Shown one piece after another: positions 10,358 to 21,328 of a stretch of 64,000 bases of DNA (within the stretch, counting starts at the first letter, position 1; the number at the start of each line of letters is the position of its first letter). Origin of the DNA: Diplodia intermedia (taxonomy: Eukaryota > Ascomycota > Dothideomycetes > Botryosphaeriales > Botryosphaeriaceae); NCBI GenBank assembly GCA_021495925.1, contig JAKEKT010000002.1:1-64000 (forward strand), written 5' to 3'. The notes under the pieces are model-generated. The model was not told the origin of the DNA. It was given only the letters and a program-made list of their open reading frames with translations, and made no database searches. A program made the translations under genes and the position numbers.

Positions 10358-12233
10358 TTAGTGGCTGTGGTCGCTGCCGTCGCCGTGGTTGTGAGGAGAG
10401 GGGTCCCGCGTTTCCTCGGTGGATTTGGGAGGGCAGCACTGGGTGCTGTCACCGCAAGCCTCCCCACAAGCGAGCAAGCAGGTCTCGGACTCACTTCTGA
10501 GACTTCCAGTCTTGCTAGCCTGCTTGCTGAGCTTCTTGTTGAGTGTGATGTTCCTCGAGTTCGGGTCGCCATCGCAAGAGCTGTTGTCGCTGCCAGACGC
10601 GGTATGGTTGTGTCCTTCGTTGAGGCAGAACTCCGGCTGGATAGTGGAAGAGTGGATGCCATATGCGTGCAGGCATCTCCGGATTGCACGCGCAAGCTCC
10701 ATATAGCGTGCGGATCCCTGACCCTTGAAATCATAATCAACCTGCACGTGCAGGGAAGCAACCAGTTTGGTATCACTGAGCTGCCACACGTGAAGGTGGT
10801 GACAACTGATGATACCAGGGAGATCAAGAATGTCGCTCTCGATATCCTCGACGTTGATGCTGGTGGGCGCAGCCTGGAGCAGGATACGGGAAGCAGCCTT
10901 GCAGAGAGGAATAGCCGAGCAGAGGATGATCACGGTGATGATCAAGGAAATGAGAGGATCCGAGTAGAAACGCCAGGAGAAGTCCGTGAGCCAGATGATG
11001 AGAGCAGAAGCAATCACACCAATGTTTCCGAGAGCATCACCCATAACATGGAGGAACACTCCGCGCATATTGAGATCGTGAGAATGACCGTGGCCACCGC
11101 CGTGTCCGGCGTCCTTGGGCTGGTTGTGCTTGTGGCCTCCGTGCAAATCGTGCGAGTGACCGTGCGAGTGGCTAGGCTTGCGCCTGGTCGAGCTCTTGCC
11201 GTTGCTCTTTTGCAAGAGCGGGGAGTTCTCAGTAGGGGCAGTACCTTCAGCGGTGCCATTCTCGTTTCCATCGCTATCCGAAGACTCCTCGGACTCGACA
11301 GAATCCAGGCGCGCAGCGTTGATGATCTCGTTCCTGAAAGAAGCCGGGTGAACAGGTAGGTCTCCAAACCCGCCATAGCCACCCCTCGACCTCGACCTGC
11401 TGTGACGGCGAACCTGGCGGCTCGTGCTAGAGGAAGGCCTGGCGGTAGCCTCGCTCGAGTTGTCTCCTAGATCACTAGAGTTCTTGGACGACCGCTTCAT
11501 ACCTTGGCTCGAGGGCCAATTTCCAAACCTGCTCTCGGGCAAAACATCCACTATGTTACCTCGCTCGTCCGCGATAGCATCGACAGCGTGGTCCGCATGG
11601 CTGTATCCCTCCTCGGCCGTACCAAGCTCATCGTGACCGTGAGAGTGACCGTGGCCGCCATGGCTGTGGCCGTGGTCGTGGAAAAGGAACAGGCCGAGGA
11701 TATTGGAAGCCAGGCCAAAGCAGCCGACAATAAGGACAAGCCTAGGGTTGCCGACTTCCTGTGGTTCGACAAAACGTTGGATGGCCTCGAGGAAAATGGA
11801 CAGGCAAAGAGCGACGAGGAAAACACCGTTGATCAGTGCTCCGAGGGTCTCGGCGCGTTGGAACTGCGGCGCGGTCAGCGCACTTGTATTTTTTTATATT
11901 TCCTTTGTTGCGCGAAACTTACGCCGTAGGTAAAAAGTCGCGAATGGTTCGTTGCATTGGCGGCTCTCACAGCCCAAAGACCGACGCAGAGGGAGAGCAC
12001 ATCATTGAGCTACATCGACGTCAGCAGGGACTGACATGTCTGAAACCGGAGTTACGAACCATGTGGAAGGAGTCCGCCACCAGCGCCAGGGAATGGACGG
12101 AATAGCCTGCGGGACGTTATTAAGAGGCCGTCGTGACGACAGCGCGCTGCATACCGACGATGAGCTCGAGAAAGAAGAAAGCGCTGTCAATGCCCAGCAG
12201 AATGGAGATGCGGGTAGTTTTGGAGAGCCCCAT
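10358..12233 (-). CDS. ZRC1: Cation diffusion facilitator, ZRC1/COT1-type vacuolar zinc transporter
   Basis: Four exons: 12233-12155, 12106-12060, 12009-11923 and 11863-10358 (572 aa). The introns are 48, 50 and 59 bp and all joins keep frame. TM2 has the HSLALVADSFHMLNDV zinc-site motif (His/Asp) and TM5 the matching HVMGDALGN motif. Two His-rich stretches are present: HDHGHSHGGHGHSHGHDE before the acidic/Ser loop, and a second around HSHGHSHDLHGGHKH. A cytoplasmic cation-efflux C-terminal domain follows (HHLHVWQLSDTKLVASLHV). The protein is longer than yeast Zrc1 (442 aa) because of a Ser-rich loop after TM4 and a C-terminal Cys/His tail. It should exchange cytosolic Zn2+ for H+ at the vacuole or endomembranes. 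The start is the ATG at 12233, which gives the family-typical N-terminus (GLSKTTRISILLGID). Confidence 0.93.
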
Positions 12234-13880
12234 GTTGCCGAGTGACGGCACGCGTCCGTGGCGCGTTGCAGAGAGCGGGTCGGCGAGAAGGGTCTGCAGC
12301 GGCGAGCTGCGCGGTGGTGTCGATAGATGCAGGCGACGACGGGCGTGGGTGTTGTGGAGGGAAGGTGGTTGGAATGAGAGGAGCGCGTCGTAGAGTGGAG
12401 GACCCTCAGACTTTGGGCGGGCAATGTATTAATGGCTATCGATAGCCCGGCCGGGGCGTTCGGGCCACTGCGTTGCCCCCGGGGCGCCGCCCGCACTCCG
12501 CCTGCACACCTGCACCTGTGGTGCCGCCGAGTCCACATTTGCACGTGCTGCGCTGCTCTGGTGCCACCGCAGGCAAGGAAGAGCACCACACAACGAACAC
12601 AGCAGCGCCAATAATACTTTTCCCCCGAGGCGAATGCGCTTCAGCGCGGATTGGCACGTCTCAGCAAAGGCAATTTAGGCATCGATCTGATCTCTTATTT
12701 AGCCCCGCAAGGGCCAAGGGGTAAGGGAGGGAATTCCGAACTCCGCGCCAAACGCCTCAGGCGGACTTCAGCACGCCACACATTCATTCCGCACCAACAA
12801 GCCATGTTCGTCTGCAACTGCTGGCATACTCCTGCCACGTGGTTTCCCCTCCCGATCAACGAGGGCAAGTTGCGGAACTGTGCAGCGTTGGTCGGATCTG
12901 CGAGCGAGATCGGTGCCGGCGACGGGCCTCAATTCCGGAATCCATTTCACCTCCAACCAGTCGGACACTGATCGGGCACCTGAAAGAACAGATCGCTGCA
13001 GCATTGAGATCTCCAGACCGCCAGATCTTTGCACTTGCAACATTATTCCGATCTGGCGTCCCGCAGCTTGTTCTTGTCCGAGGGCCCTGTGTCAGGAGTG
13101 AAACGTCAATGGTCTTCGATGCTACGCCATCACATGGAGTGTTCCTCTTTGCCGGGTGCACGCAGATCAGCTGGCCATATGCAAACATTTATGCGACTCA
13201 GGACGTCTCACAAGGATGATGATCTTGCAGCTGCAATAAACGAACTCCGCAGCCACAACATGTACGGAGTTCCGAACAGGTGCCGACTCGACTGTATAAT
13301 CTTCTGTCAGCCGCAGAAAGTTCTAGACAAACCCACTGAAGGCGGATCTGGACACCGCCTGAGACCGATGGTAAGGTCTCGTAATGCTTAGCAAACAAAG
13401 AAGTTCTCAATGGCAAGGAGAATGGGGCTCACGTCAACGCGAAGCTTTTGGGCGGGCGGCTCCGGACACTTATGACGGCATACAATTTAACAGGGTCTTG
13501 CAAAGGATGCAGAAGGGAATCATCGCGCTGTTGCATGGTTTGAGAGCTGTGCGATCTAGTAACATGCTCTGTGTTCCGCGTGATTTGGTGCTTCTTGCGA
13601 GTGTGGGGTATCGCCAGCCAAAAGAGAAGCAGGGCAGCTTGAAAGTGACAATGCCATGCCGAAGTTCGGCGGTTGCACGCGCTCCTGCCTAAGGCGGTAA
13701 TATACCAGGTGATGTGCTTTCGGCCCTTAGCCCCCGCTGCCCGCCGCCCGCTGCCCGCTCAGCCGTCAGCCCTGTCAAACGTCATTCGACCGCTCCCCAC
13801 TCAACACCAGCGCCTCACTAACGCGTCCTCCGCAAAACTCAGCCGCGACCGCGAAACGCAAACGCGCCGACCATGCGACC
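12234..13880. other. 1.65-kb divergent intergenic region
   Basis: It lies between the starts of the zinc transporter (minus) and the 13881 gene (plus), so it carries both promoters. GC-rich blocks at 12440-12560 and 13730-13860 flank a more mixed centre. None of its small frames has convincing composition. No tRNA, repeat array or mobile element was recognised. Confidence 0.4.
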
Positions 13881-15057
13881 ATGTCGTTCACCATCCCCGA
13901 CAGAGTCCTCTGGCTCGGCATAGGCGCAGGCATCTACGCCTTGGTCCGCGGCGTCAGCTACGGCCTGCACGACGTCTACAACCTGACCGAAGTTGCGCCC
14001 GCCCCCGACTCGCCGCGCGCCGTCGCACAAGGCACCGAGGATGGTACGTCGCATAAGAGCGATTCGCCATTTCGCGCGTCGTCTGCACCACCGTTGCGCT
14101 AACTCTGCGAAACCAGATATCCCGCTGCCGAGCCTGCAGGTCCTCGCGACGCAGCATCCCAACCTCGAGATCCGCAAGGCCGCGACCTCCATCGTGACGA
14201 CGCGCGTCCTCAACGACCCGTCCACCATCCGCCGCATCCTGGCCGACTACAAAAAGCCCGACGGCGCCCCGGACCAGCGCGCCGCGCGCAACGCCATCCA
14301 GCTGATCCGCACCACCAACGGCGTCGACCTCGAGGATTGGGAGGAGGAGCACAGCAACGAAGACGATGCCACGGTGGCGGTTGAAGTGGGCTTTGATGCC
14401 GCGGGGCGCGGCGGCCGCTCGCGCTCGACCGCGGACATGCGCCGCGAAATGGCGAGCCGCTACTGGGCGGTCGAGCATGTGGATGGCGACGACTGGGACG
14501 ATGCGTCTGACGACAACAGCCACGCCGCAGATGTCACATCTGACGATGGAAACGACGATCAGGACTTGACCATCACGGTGGGCGGCGGGCGTGCCGACAC
14601 TGAGAACACCGGCGCTGGAGCGCAGCCCTCGAGGCGTGGTGGCGAATTCGACGCCTTCGTCGAGGCCGACGTATCCGCGCTGTTCGAGGACATCAGTCGC
14701 CCAGAACCCTCTTCGGACGGCATCGAAGCTGCTTATGGGACTACGGGTGCTGCTGCTTCCGGCAGTGTCCTCCGCGAGGGCGGCGACACCACAACGATCT
14801 GGGACCGCCACCGTCTTCCGGAGAGCCGGCGCGCTCATGGGCTGAGGGAGCGGCGCCGTGGCGACACCAGCCATGTTGTGGAAGATATTCCGAGACCGCA
14901 CGGTAGGAGACATCTCCGGGCTCGGAGCAGTAGGGAAAGCGAAGAAGAAGTGGCTCGGCGGCGCGTCAGACGTGAGGCCGTTGTCGTCAATGACGGAGAC
15001 AGGCCGATCAGTCAGGATGATATAATTCAAAGGCCGCTGCAGCGGCGGTCATATTAG
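13881..15057 (+). CDS. Single-TM conserved fungal hypothetical protein
   Basis: Two exons, 13881-14043 and 14117-15057 (367 aa), with a 73-bp intron (donor GTACGT, acceptor CAG, phase 1). An N-terminal hydrophobic helix (VLWLGIGAGIYALVRGVSYGL) is followed by a short helical pair with armadillo-like character (LPSLQVLATQHPNLEIRKAA, then a TIRRILADY segment). The remaining ~230 residues are acidic and low in complexity, with Asp/Ser/Thr-rich stretches and Arg-rich patches near the C-terminus. It is probably a tail-out membrane-anchored protein of the ER or mitochondrial outer membrane. That is an inference from topology; I recognise no catalytic domain. Confidence 0.7.
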
Positions 15058-15541
15058 GGTTCTGGGCGATTGACGTATTTTGTAGTAAGACTGTGCATTG
15101 GGTGGGAGTTCTTTGGGAGGTTGGCAGGCTGGGATAGCCAATGATGACATTAGCGAGAACGACTGCGATGGCTTCATTGCATGGATGGGGTTTACGGAGT
15201 AGGATGCATAATGATTGATGTTTCAATCTCTGCTACAGCAAAAGGGTTTTCGAAATGAGAATGCTCTTATTGACGATTGATCTCTATCGTATGGAGTACA
15301 TCTTCAATGTAAAGACAGTTCGTCGATTTAACAGGTTCTAGACTCAGCTAATGTTCTCCCCTCTCGGCCATAACCTTTCCAGTCTCAACCGGCATTCCTT
15401 TCCACAGCTACACCTCTCCCATCAGCACAAGCAAGCCATGCATAAACACCAAGGAGCCCACAAGTGGCAAACAGATCCCAGCAAAAGCTTCAACCCCCCC
15501 TCCACCATAGCACCCACACACACACACATATACCCACTCAA
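15058..15541. other. Convergent 3' intergenic region
   Basis: It holds the 3' flanks of both neighbours. A short CA repeat (about 15521-15533) lies next to the stop of the minus-strand gene. No gene was recognised. Confidence 0.45.
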
Positions 15542-16456
15542 TCAATCAACAACCCACTCGTCCACCCAAAAATCCAGCACATCCCGCGCCGTCTGCTCCC
15601 CAAGCAACCACACCATCTCCTGCACCTTCCCCCGCACACCCTCGTCCCCCCGCTCGTGCGCGACCGCCACCGCCGCAACCTCGCGCAGCGACCCGAACAG
15701 GTCCGTCAGCCGGAACAACGCGTCCCGGCCCAGCGGCACCCCCGTCGTCGCATCCGCCGTGCACCACGGCAGGAGGTCGAGGGCGGTGTTGAACGCGGAC
15801 GACGACGACGACGACGACGGCGCGTCTGCTGCTGCTGCCGTCCTGCGCTCCTGCACCAGTCGCGCGGCGCGTCCGGCCGAGTTGGCGCGGATGTAGGTTT
15901 TGAGCAGTTGGGGGAGGGAGGGGGTGGATGGGAGGGGGAGGAGGGGGATGCTGGAGAGGGCGGGGTCGGCGAGGAGGGTTGCGCTGAGGTGGGCGTGGGC
16001 GTGGAGGCCGTTGGTGGGGGGTTGCTGCTGGGCGGGTTGGTTCGTGGCTGTGTGCGTGGGGGTGGGGGTGTCTGGGTTGAGGAGGAAGACGATGATGGAG
16101 TCGATGCTGCCGTTGAGCGCGGAGAAGTGCTGGATGCGGGCGAGAGTGGTGGGGAGCGCGGATGGGGTGGCGCAGGTGGGTGAGAGGAGGAGCACACGGA
16201 GGGTGCGTGCGGTGTCTGCACTTCCCTGGCGAGGAAGAGGGAGCGCGAGATCGTGCGTGCTAAGGCGGTTCTCTGAAGGAGGTTCTCAGTGAGGTTATTG
16301 ATTTGTGGGGTTTGGATTGCTCACCTCGTAGATTTAGCCCTGGGTTTGCGGTGAGGGCTGGGATGACCGATGAGAACGACTTGCGGCGATGAAGAGTTGT
16401 ACAGAACATCTTGAAGCACTTGCAGCGTACTTTGAGTGAGAAAGAGAGCGTAGGAC
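15542..16456 (-). CDS. Unrecognised multi-exon protein, 5' end unresolved
   Basis: Two exons can be defended: 16456-16325 and 16259-15542, joined over a 65-bp intron (donor GTGAGC, acceptor CTTAG, phase 2). The first exon reads QSTLQVLQDVLYNSSSPQVV then LIGHPS and is closed upstream by a TGA at 16464, so at least one earlier exon ending in phase 2 must exist. I could not place its ATG; the ATG at 16588 is a candidate. The main exon has a hydrophobic strand-like core (ARTLRVLLLSP), ALNGSIDSIIVFLLNPD, a Pro/Thr/Gln linker and a Ser run encoded by a GTC/GAC repeat. It ends with a Trp-rich helix (DFWVDEWVVD). I do not know the family. The low-complexity parts make the exon limits less certain. 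Confidence 0.5.
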
Positions 16457-16815
16457 CTTATTCATCCAAGGATTGAGGTTTTGGCCATAAGTAAGCTTTT
16501 TTATTTGAAGGGAAAGCGCCGCCCGGTGAATGATCCTGCCGGTTTCATCAAGAACACCAAAGGCAAACCACAACCCACCAATACTCATATAACTGCTGCG
16601 AGCTTTTCCACTTTTCGCCGGCGAACTAGAAGCCTAGAATACATCAACCAATAGAAAACGCCCCAAACCGTCTATAATTTTTTTTCCAGTAGTTTTACTG
16701 AAGATTCTATACGATGGGAGATTGGGGTATCGACAAGTGGTCATGAGGAGAGAACATGAACATATGGTGGGACTGTACAATATGCTCGTTCTAGAGTGAT
16801 CCCCGAGAGCCATTT

Positions 16816-17602
16816 TTAGGCTTTCCGAGCTTGCGAAAGTGCAGCTTTCGAGACGTTGGGGTCTTCCGCGTCTGGCGGCGTAACCTCTTTCGTTGATGGC
16901 TCGGCCGGGGCAGCACGCGCCGCTGATGCATGTAAGGCCCGGTGTTCCGCATCTCTCTGGGCTTCTTCACGGGCGACCTCTTCAGGGGCAACGCGAGCTT
17001 TGAGCAACTTAATCTCCTCCATAAGCTGCGAATTCTTCTCCGAAAGCTCATCCAGCCTATCGTCGACTACGTCCCGGCGGTCACTGGCCTTTTTCCTCGA
17101 CCTCCACTGCTCCCATATGATGATGCTGCCCGCAACAAAGAACATGAAGGCCTCGGAAATGAAATTGGCGCCCATATCAATGGCCTTGTTCTCAGAAAGA
17201 GGTCTGACCCTCGGGTTCTTGGGCTTGTGCTTCTCAGTGATTTCCTCTTTCTGTTTCTCCAGCGCCTGCTCGTCCGCTTTTGTCTGCGCCTCGGTCTTGA
17301 CGGTGGGAACCTGCGCCGCGCGTCGCCTCGCCTCGGCTTCTTTAAGCTCCCTTTGTATTTGTCGTTCTATGACCGCCGGATCCTGTAGCAGTCCTACGCG
17401 CCATCGGACGTCGAGACGGTGTAGGGATTGTGCGAATGCGACGCAGGTTCGTCGGAAGCTCTCATGGTTGCGGGCGCTACGTTTTATGCCGTTCTAGCCG
17501 CGATCAGCCGATGCATTGATAGTTCCAACTTGGTAGACTCACGGCAATCGGCTTGGCAAGCGTGCGAACGAAGAGAGACCCGATCTTCAGAGTGAGAGAC
17601 AT
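16816..17602 (-). CDS. OPA3: OPA3-family mitochondrial protein
   Basis: Two exons, 17602-17543 and 17493-16816 (245 aa), with a 49-bp intron in phase 0. The N-terminus MSLTLKIGSLFVRTLAKPIA is the classic OPA3 start, followed by NGIKRSARNHESFRRTC and a helical middle. The conserved GANFISEAFMFFVAGSIIIW hydrophobic segment comes next, then a coiled coil (VDDRLDELSEKNSQLMEEIK). OPA3 proteins sit in mitochondria (inner and/or outer membrane), and human OPA3 defects cause optic atrophy with 3-methylglutaconic aciduria. The fungal role is poorly known. A polar insertion of about 40 residues lies between the two conserved blocks. The gene is divergent from the Polo kinase gene. Confidence 0.92.
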
Positions 17603-17995
17603 GCTGCTGCTGCCTACAACGGTGCGGAGTTGGTGGGAAGCGTGTGGAGCGAGAGTTGGCGACAATGCTAAGCCATCGAAATCGAATGCGCGCGAGGACT
17701 TGGGGGTGTCGGGTCCCAATGCGATGGATTGCACTCGAGTGGACGCGGTTTGCGGGCGATGCAACAAGAGCTGGGAGGTGCGTCATGCTCGGCGCTCGGC
17801 GGGACGCTGGGTGCTGGGTGGTGCCTGCAGTTCGGGCCTAGCGGGGATGGGGATGGAGTCGGTGGCAGGCGGTGCAGGGGCCCCGCTGGTGGCTGGTTGC
17901 TAGGGCACCTACGCGGTAGTGTAAACAGAAACCTCGGTTTCTCATACCGCTTCCGCTTCTGCCCAACCTCCAAGTCCCCAAAACACCATTACGAC
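17603..17995. promoter_or_regulatory. Shared divergent promoter, OPA3 / Polo kinase
   Basis: Only 393 bp separate the two start codons, so both promoters must share this segment. No clear TATA box is seen on either side. The sequence is GC-rich with several short repeats of GGTGCTGG/GGCGGT type. Confidence 0.55.
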
Positions 17996-20662
17996 ATGTC
18001 TGTCCACGCCGACCCGCCTCCATCGCTGGTGCGGGAGCCCCATCGATTTGAATATGAAACTGCAGAACAACTCGGGAAGGGCGGCTTCGCCATCTGCCAT
18101 CGCGCCGCCCTTCTGGACAATGGAAAGCCCACCGGCCGGATGGTCGCCTTAAAGATCGTCAAGTCGAAGATGGAACCTCCCAAGCTTGCGCAGAAGGTGT
18201 GCAAATACCCGCGTGCCTGCACGCGTCCTGCTGACGTCCAGCGCTAGTTTGTCACGGAACTGCAAATACACTCGAAACTTCACCATCCGAACATCGTCGA
18301 CTTCTACCGCGCTTTCTCCTTCGAAACCAGCACATACGTCGTTCTTGAAATCTGCGACAACGGGTCCTTGGCGGATATCCTCAAGAAGCGGAGGCATTTC
18401 ACCATGCCTGAGATTCGCCGTTTCCTAATCCAGACCTGCGGTGCTGTCAAGTACCTCCACCACCGAAATATCATCCACAGAGACCTGAAGACCGGGAATC
18501 TCTTCCTTGACAAGGACATGAACGTCAAAGTAGGAGATTTCGGCCTCGCCGCTGTCCTGATTTCGCAAAACGACCTTGGAGCACGAAGGACTACCATGTG
18601 CGGAACGCCAAACTATCTTGCGCCGGAGATTCTCGAGAAGGGCGGCAAAGGCCACAACGAGAAGGTCGATCTTTGGGCTATTGGAATCATCGCGTACACA
18701 CTGGCCGTTGGAAAGGCGCCGTTCCATGCACCAAAGAGGGAAGACATCTACAAGAAGCTCCAGACACGTGATTACAGCTGGCCGGATGCCGCGAAGACGA
18801 CGAACGACATTTGCCTTGAGCTGAAGGATCTAGTGGGCTCTCTTTTGGTGCATGAGGATGACAGGCCGAGTCCGGATAAGATTGTCAGCCACGACTTCTT
18901 TAAGCTTGGATATATCCCTGCGAGGCTGGACGCGAAGTACAAGGCAGGTGCTCCCAAATGGCCCACGCGGTCACTCACTGCCTCGGCGCGTGCCCGCGGC
19001 TACTCTGATGAGTGGTTCAAGCTCTGTAAGGAGTCAGGCGTCGGTGAAGTTGCAGAGGGTAAGGTTTTCTCCGTCATTGGAGGTAGGAAGATCAGGTCGG
19101 TCGTGAAGGACTGCGAAAAGGAACTCGCTCTTGGACGCCAGCCGGTCGTCCCCATTCCGTCCGATACTGTCTACGTGCCGTACCCGGATCGTAATGACTG
19201 GCCGGACGTGAACCCCTGCGCACTGGCTGAAATTGTCGAGGATAAGGAATCGTCTCAGGAAGGGGGCCACTTGGCTGAGATTACCGGCAACGACCGGGCT
19301 CAATCTGCACTTATGAAGCCACCCACGAGAGGGGGCAGGACGTTCTCGCACAAGGAGAACGTTGCGCCACAACCCCTCCAGACAGGCGAGAAGCTGGAGA
19401 GGCCGAAGCGCACGAGGAGTGTCCAGGCAGCAATTCGCACCGTCAGTGCGCAGAGGCCGCCGAGGCCATCAAGGGAAATCCACAACGCACCACTGGCTAG
19501 ATCTGCCAGAGAAATGCCATCATCAGACTCCTCCTTGGAGGAGCTAGGCGAGATTGAGCCAATCCCCAAGGTTCCGGCGCCGGTCAAGAGGAAACAGCCT
19601 GAAAGGGTAGACTCGCTAGAACCAACTTCGCGCCCTTCCACGCCCTCCGATCCCTCTCTAATCGCTCATTCCGATCCCGAGTCGGTCCTTGCGCGGGTCT
19701 CGACATTCCGCGACAACATCGCCAGAGCTTTGGCCAACCGGCCATACGCGACGCGGAAGCCAGCCAGTTCGTATTCGCTCCCATTCGTATCGAAATGGGT
19801 AGACTACTCCAGGAAACATGGAGTCGGGTACGTTCTTGAAAACGGAAATATCGGGTGCATCCTGGGAGCCACTTCACGCGAACCGGTGACGCATGTGGTG
19901 GTCCGAGATGGCTACAAGCACCTGCAGGCGCTTGGAAAAGAGCCAAGCTCGGTCGACAAGGTGCCACTGGAGTACTACACCGACTGTGGGGAGAAGGGCT
20001 TGCGCAGCACAGAGATTGCGAAAGAGAGGAGACGTACAACTGGCATCCTCTGGGCCAAGTTCGGCAAGTACATGTGCCAGCAAGGCCCGTCGCAGGGCGA
20101 CGAGACGCAAAGCGAAGATGACAAAGTTGCCGTGTTCGTCCGATTCTACCAGCGATTCGGAAGCGTGGGAATCTGGGGATTCGGTGACGGCTCGTTCCAG
20201 GTAAGCGAAGTGAAGCAGATCGTTGCGGCGGGAATAATGGCTCACGCGTTACAGTTCAATTTCCCGGACCACACCAAGCTGGTGCTCTCGGCGGACGGCT
20301 GCTTCTGCAACTTTACGTGTCTGTCGCTGGAGGCAGCGCAGTACCTGGAGCAGTTCGGCGAGGTGCCGTACAAGTACATTAAAACGCGCAATACGCTGAC
20401 GACCTCTCTGCGCACCCTACTCAATGCGACGGGAGAAAAGGGCGCGCCGATCAAGGCGCTGGCAGACGCGAACTACCTCAAGGAGAAGCTGCAGTTCATC
20501 ATGACGGTCATTGACGGCTGGGTGGCAGGCGGCGGCCTCGGCTGCTCGACGCGGGCAACGGCGCGGCTGCGGTGGGAGGGGCCGCTGGTGGAGGACGAGA
20601 GGAAGCAGGAATGGGTGACGGTGGGGCGGGCGGGCGGCGATGCGCCGCGAGGGTCGGCATAG
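17996..20662 (+). CDS. CDC5: Polo-like kinase (Cdc5/PlkA type)
   Basis: Three exons: 17996-18196, 18248-20200 and 20255-20662 (853 aa). The kinase domain has the Polo glycine loop LGKGGFAICHRA, the VAIK-equivalent MVALKIVKS, HRDLKTGNLF, DFGLA and the activation segment TTMCGTPNYLAPEIL, where the Thr before Met-Cys is the expected T-loop site. A ~200-residue linker follows with Ser/Thr-Pro sites. Polo box 1 starts at WVDYSRKHGVGYVL with the phosphopeptide-binding Trp. Polo box 2 holds GDGSFQFNFPDHTKLVLS with the His and Lys that contact phosphate. It drives mitosis, septation and conidiation. The second intron (54 bp, GTAAGC...ACAG) is in frame and lacks a stop, so unspliced RNA would insert 18 residues in polo box 2. 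The first donor, GTGTGC, is weak but gives the conserved KFVTELQIHSKL join. Confidence 0.95.
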
Positions 20663-21328
20663 GCAGCAGCTGAAGTTGCAGTTGCAGTTGCAGCTGCCGT
20701 TGCACTTATTCCGGGCTGGGTGTTAGTTAGGCGGGCGGAGTTCTTTGGGATTACCCTGCTGACGCTTGGGCAGCATTGGCGGCATGGCTGGGCGTTGGAC
20801 GAGCAGCCTCTTTTGTGACGCGTCTTGTTCTGTTGGGATACCTTAGCAGCGGTGGCTTTCGTACAGTAATGACAAATGAACAGGCAGCAATTAATTCGGT
20901 CTAGAGCAACACCAACGGCGCTGCGGGCCCGATGTGCGGGAGAGCGGCCAGCTGGCAGCGGGTGGATTGTGGATTGTGGATTGCGCGTCGGGCGCAGCAC
21001 CGCCACGGCGCGCCACAGGCCAGGCTGGAGGCCCCTTCTGCCGCCTGCCGCAGCGCAGTGAAGCCCGGGGCGTGACGCTGCCCAGTGAGTGACGTCCGCC
21101 CGCCAGGCCTCTCATTTCGCCCTCCCGTAACATACCGCGCCCCATTGCGATCTCCATTGCGCGCAAACCCTCTCTCCCCCCACAACCTCTCTCGCAGCCT
21201 CGCGCCTGTCGACTCGGCCCAGGCTGCTCCTCTGCACACGCGACAGCCACTCCCATTCGTGATACCCGCCCCCGACTCGTGGGGTACAGCTGTTCCTGAC
21301 TGCCTTCAGGGCGCACACCGGACCCACC
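20663..21328. other. Intergenic region with short imperfect repeats
   Basis: It spans the 3' flank of the Polo gene and the promoter/5' UTR of myosin I. A GTTGCA-type reiteration lies at about 20673-20705 and a GGATTGT tandem at about 20964-20981. The pyrimidine-rich segment at 21115-21200 fits a fungal transcription start region. Confidence 0.5.
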
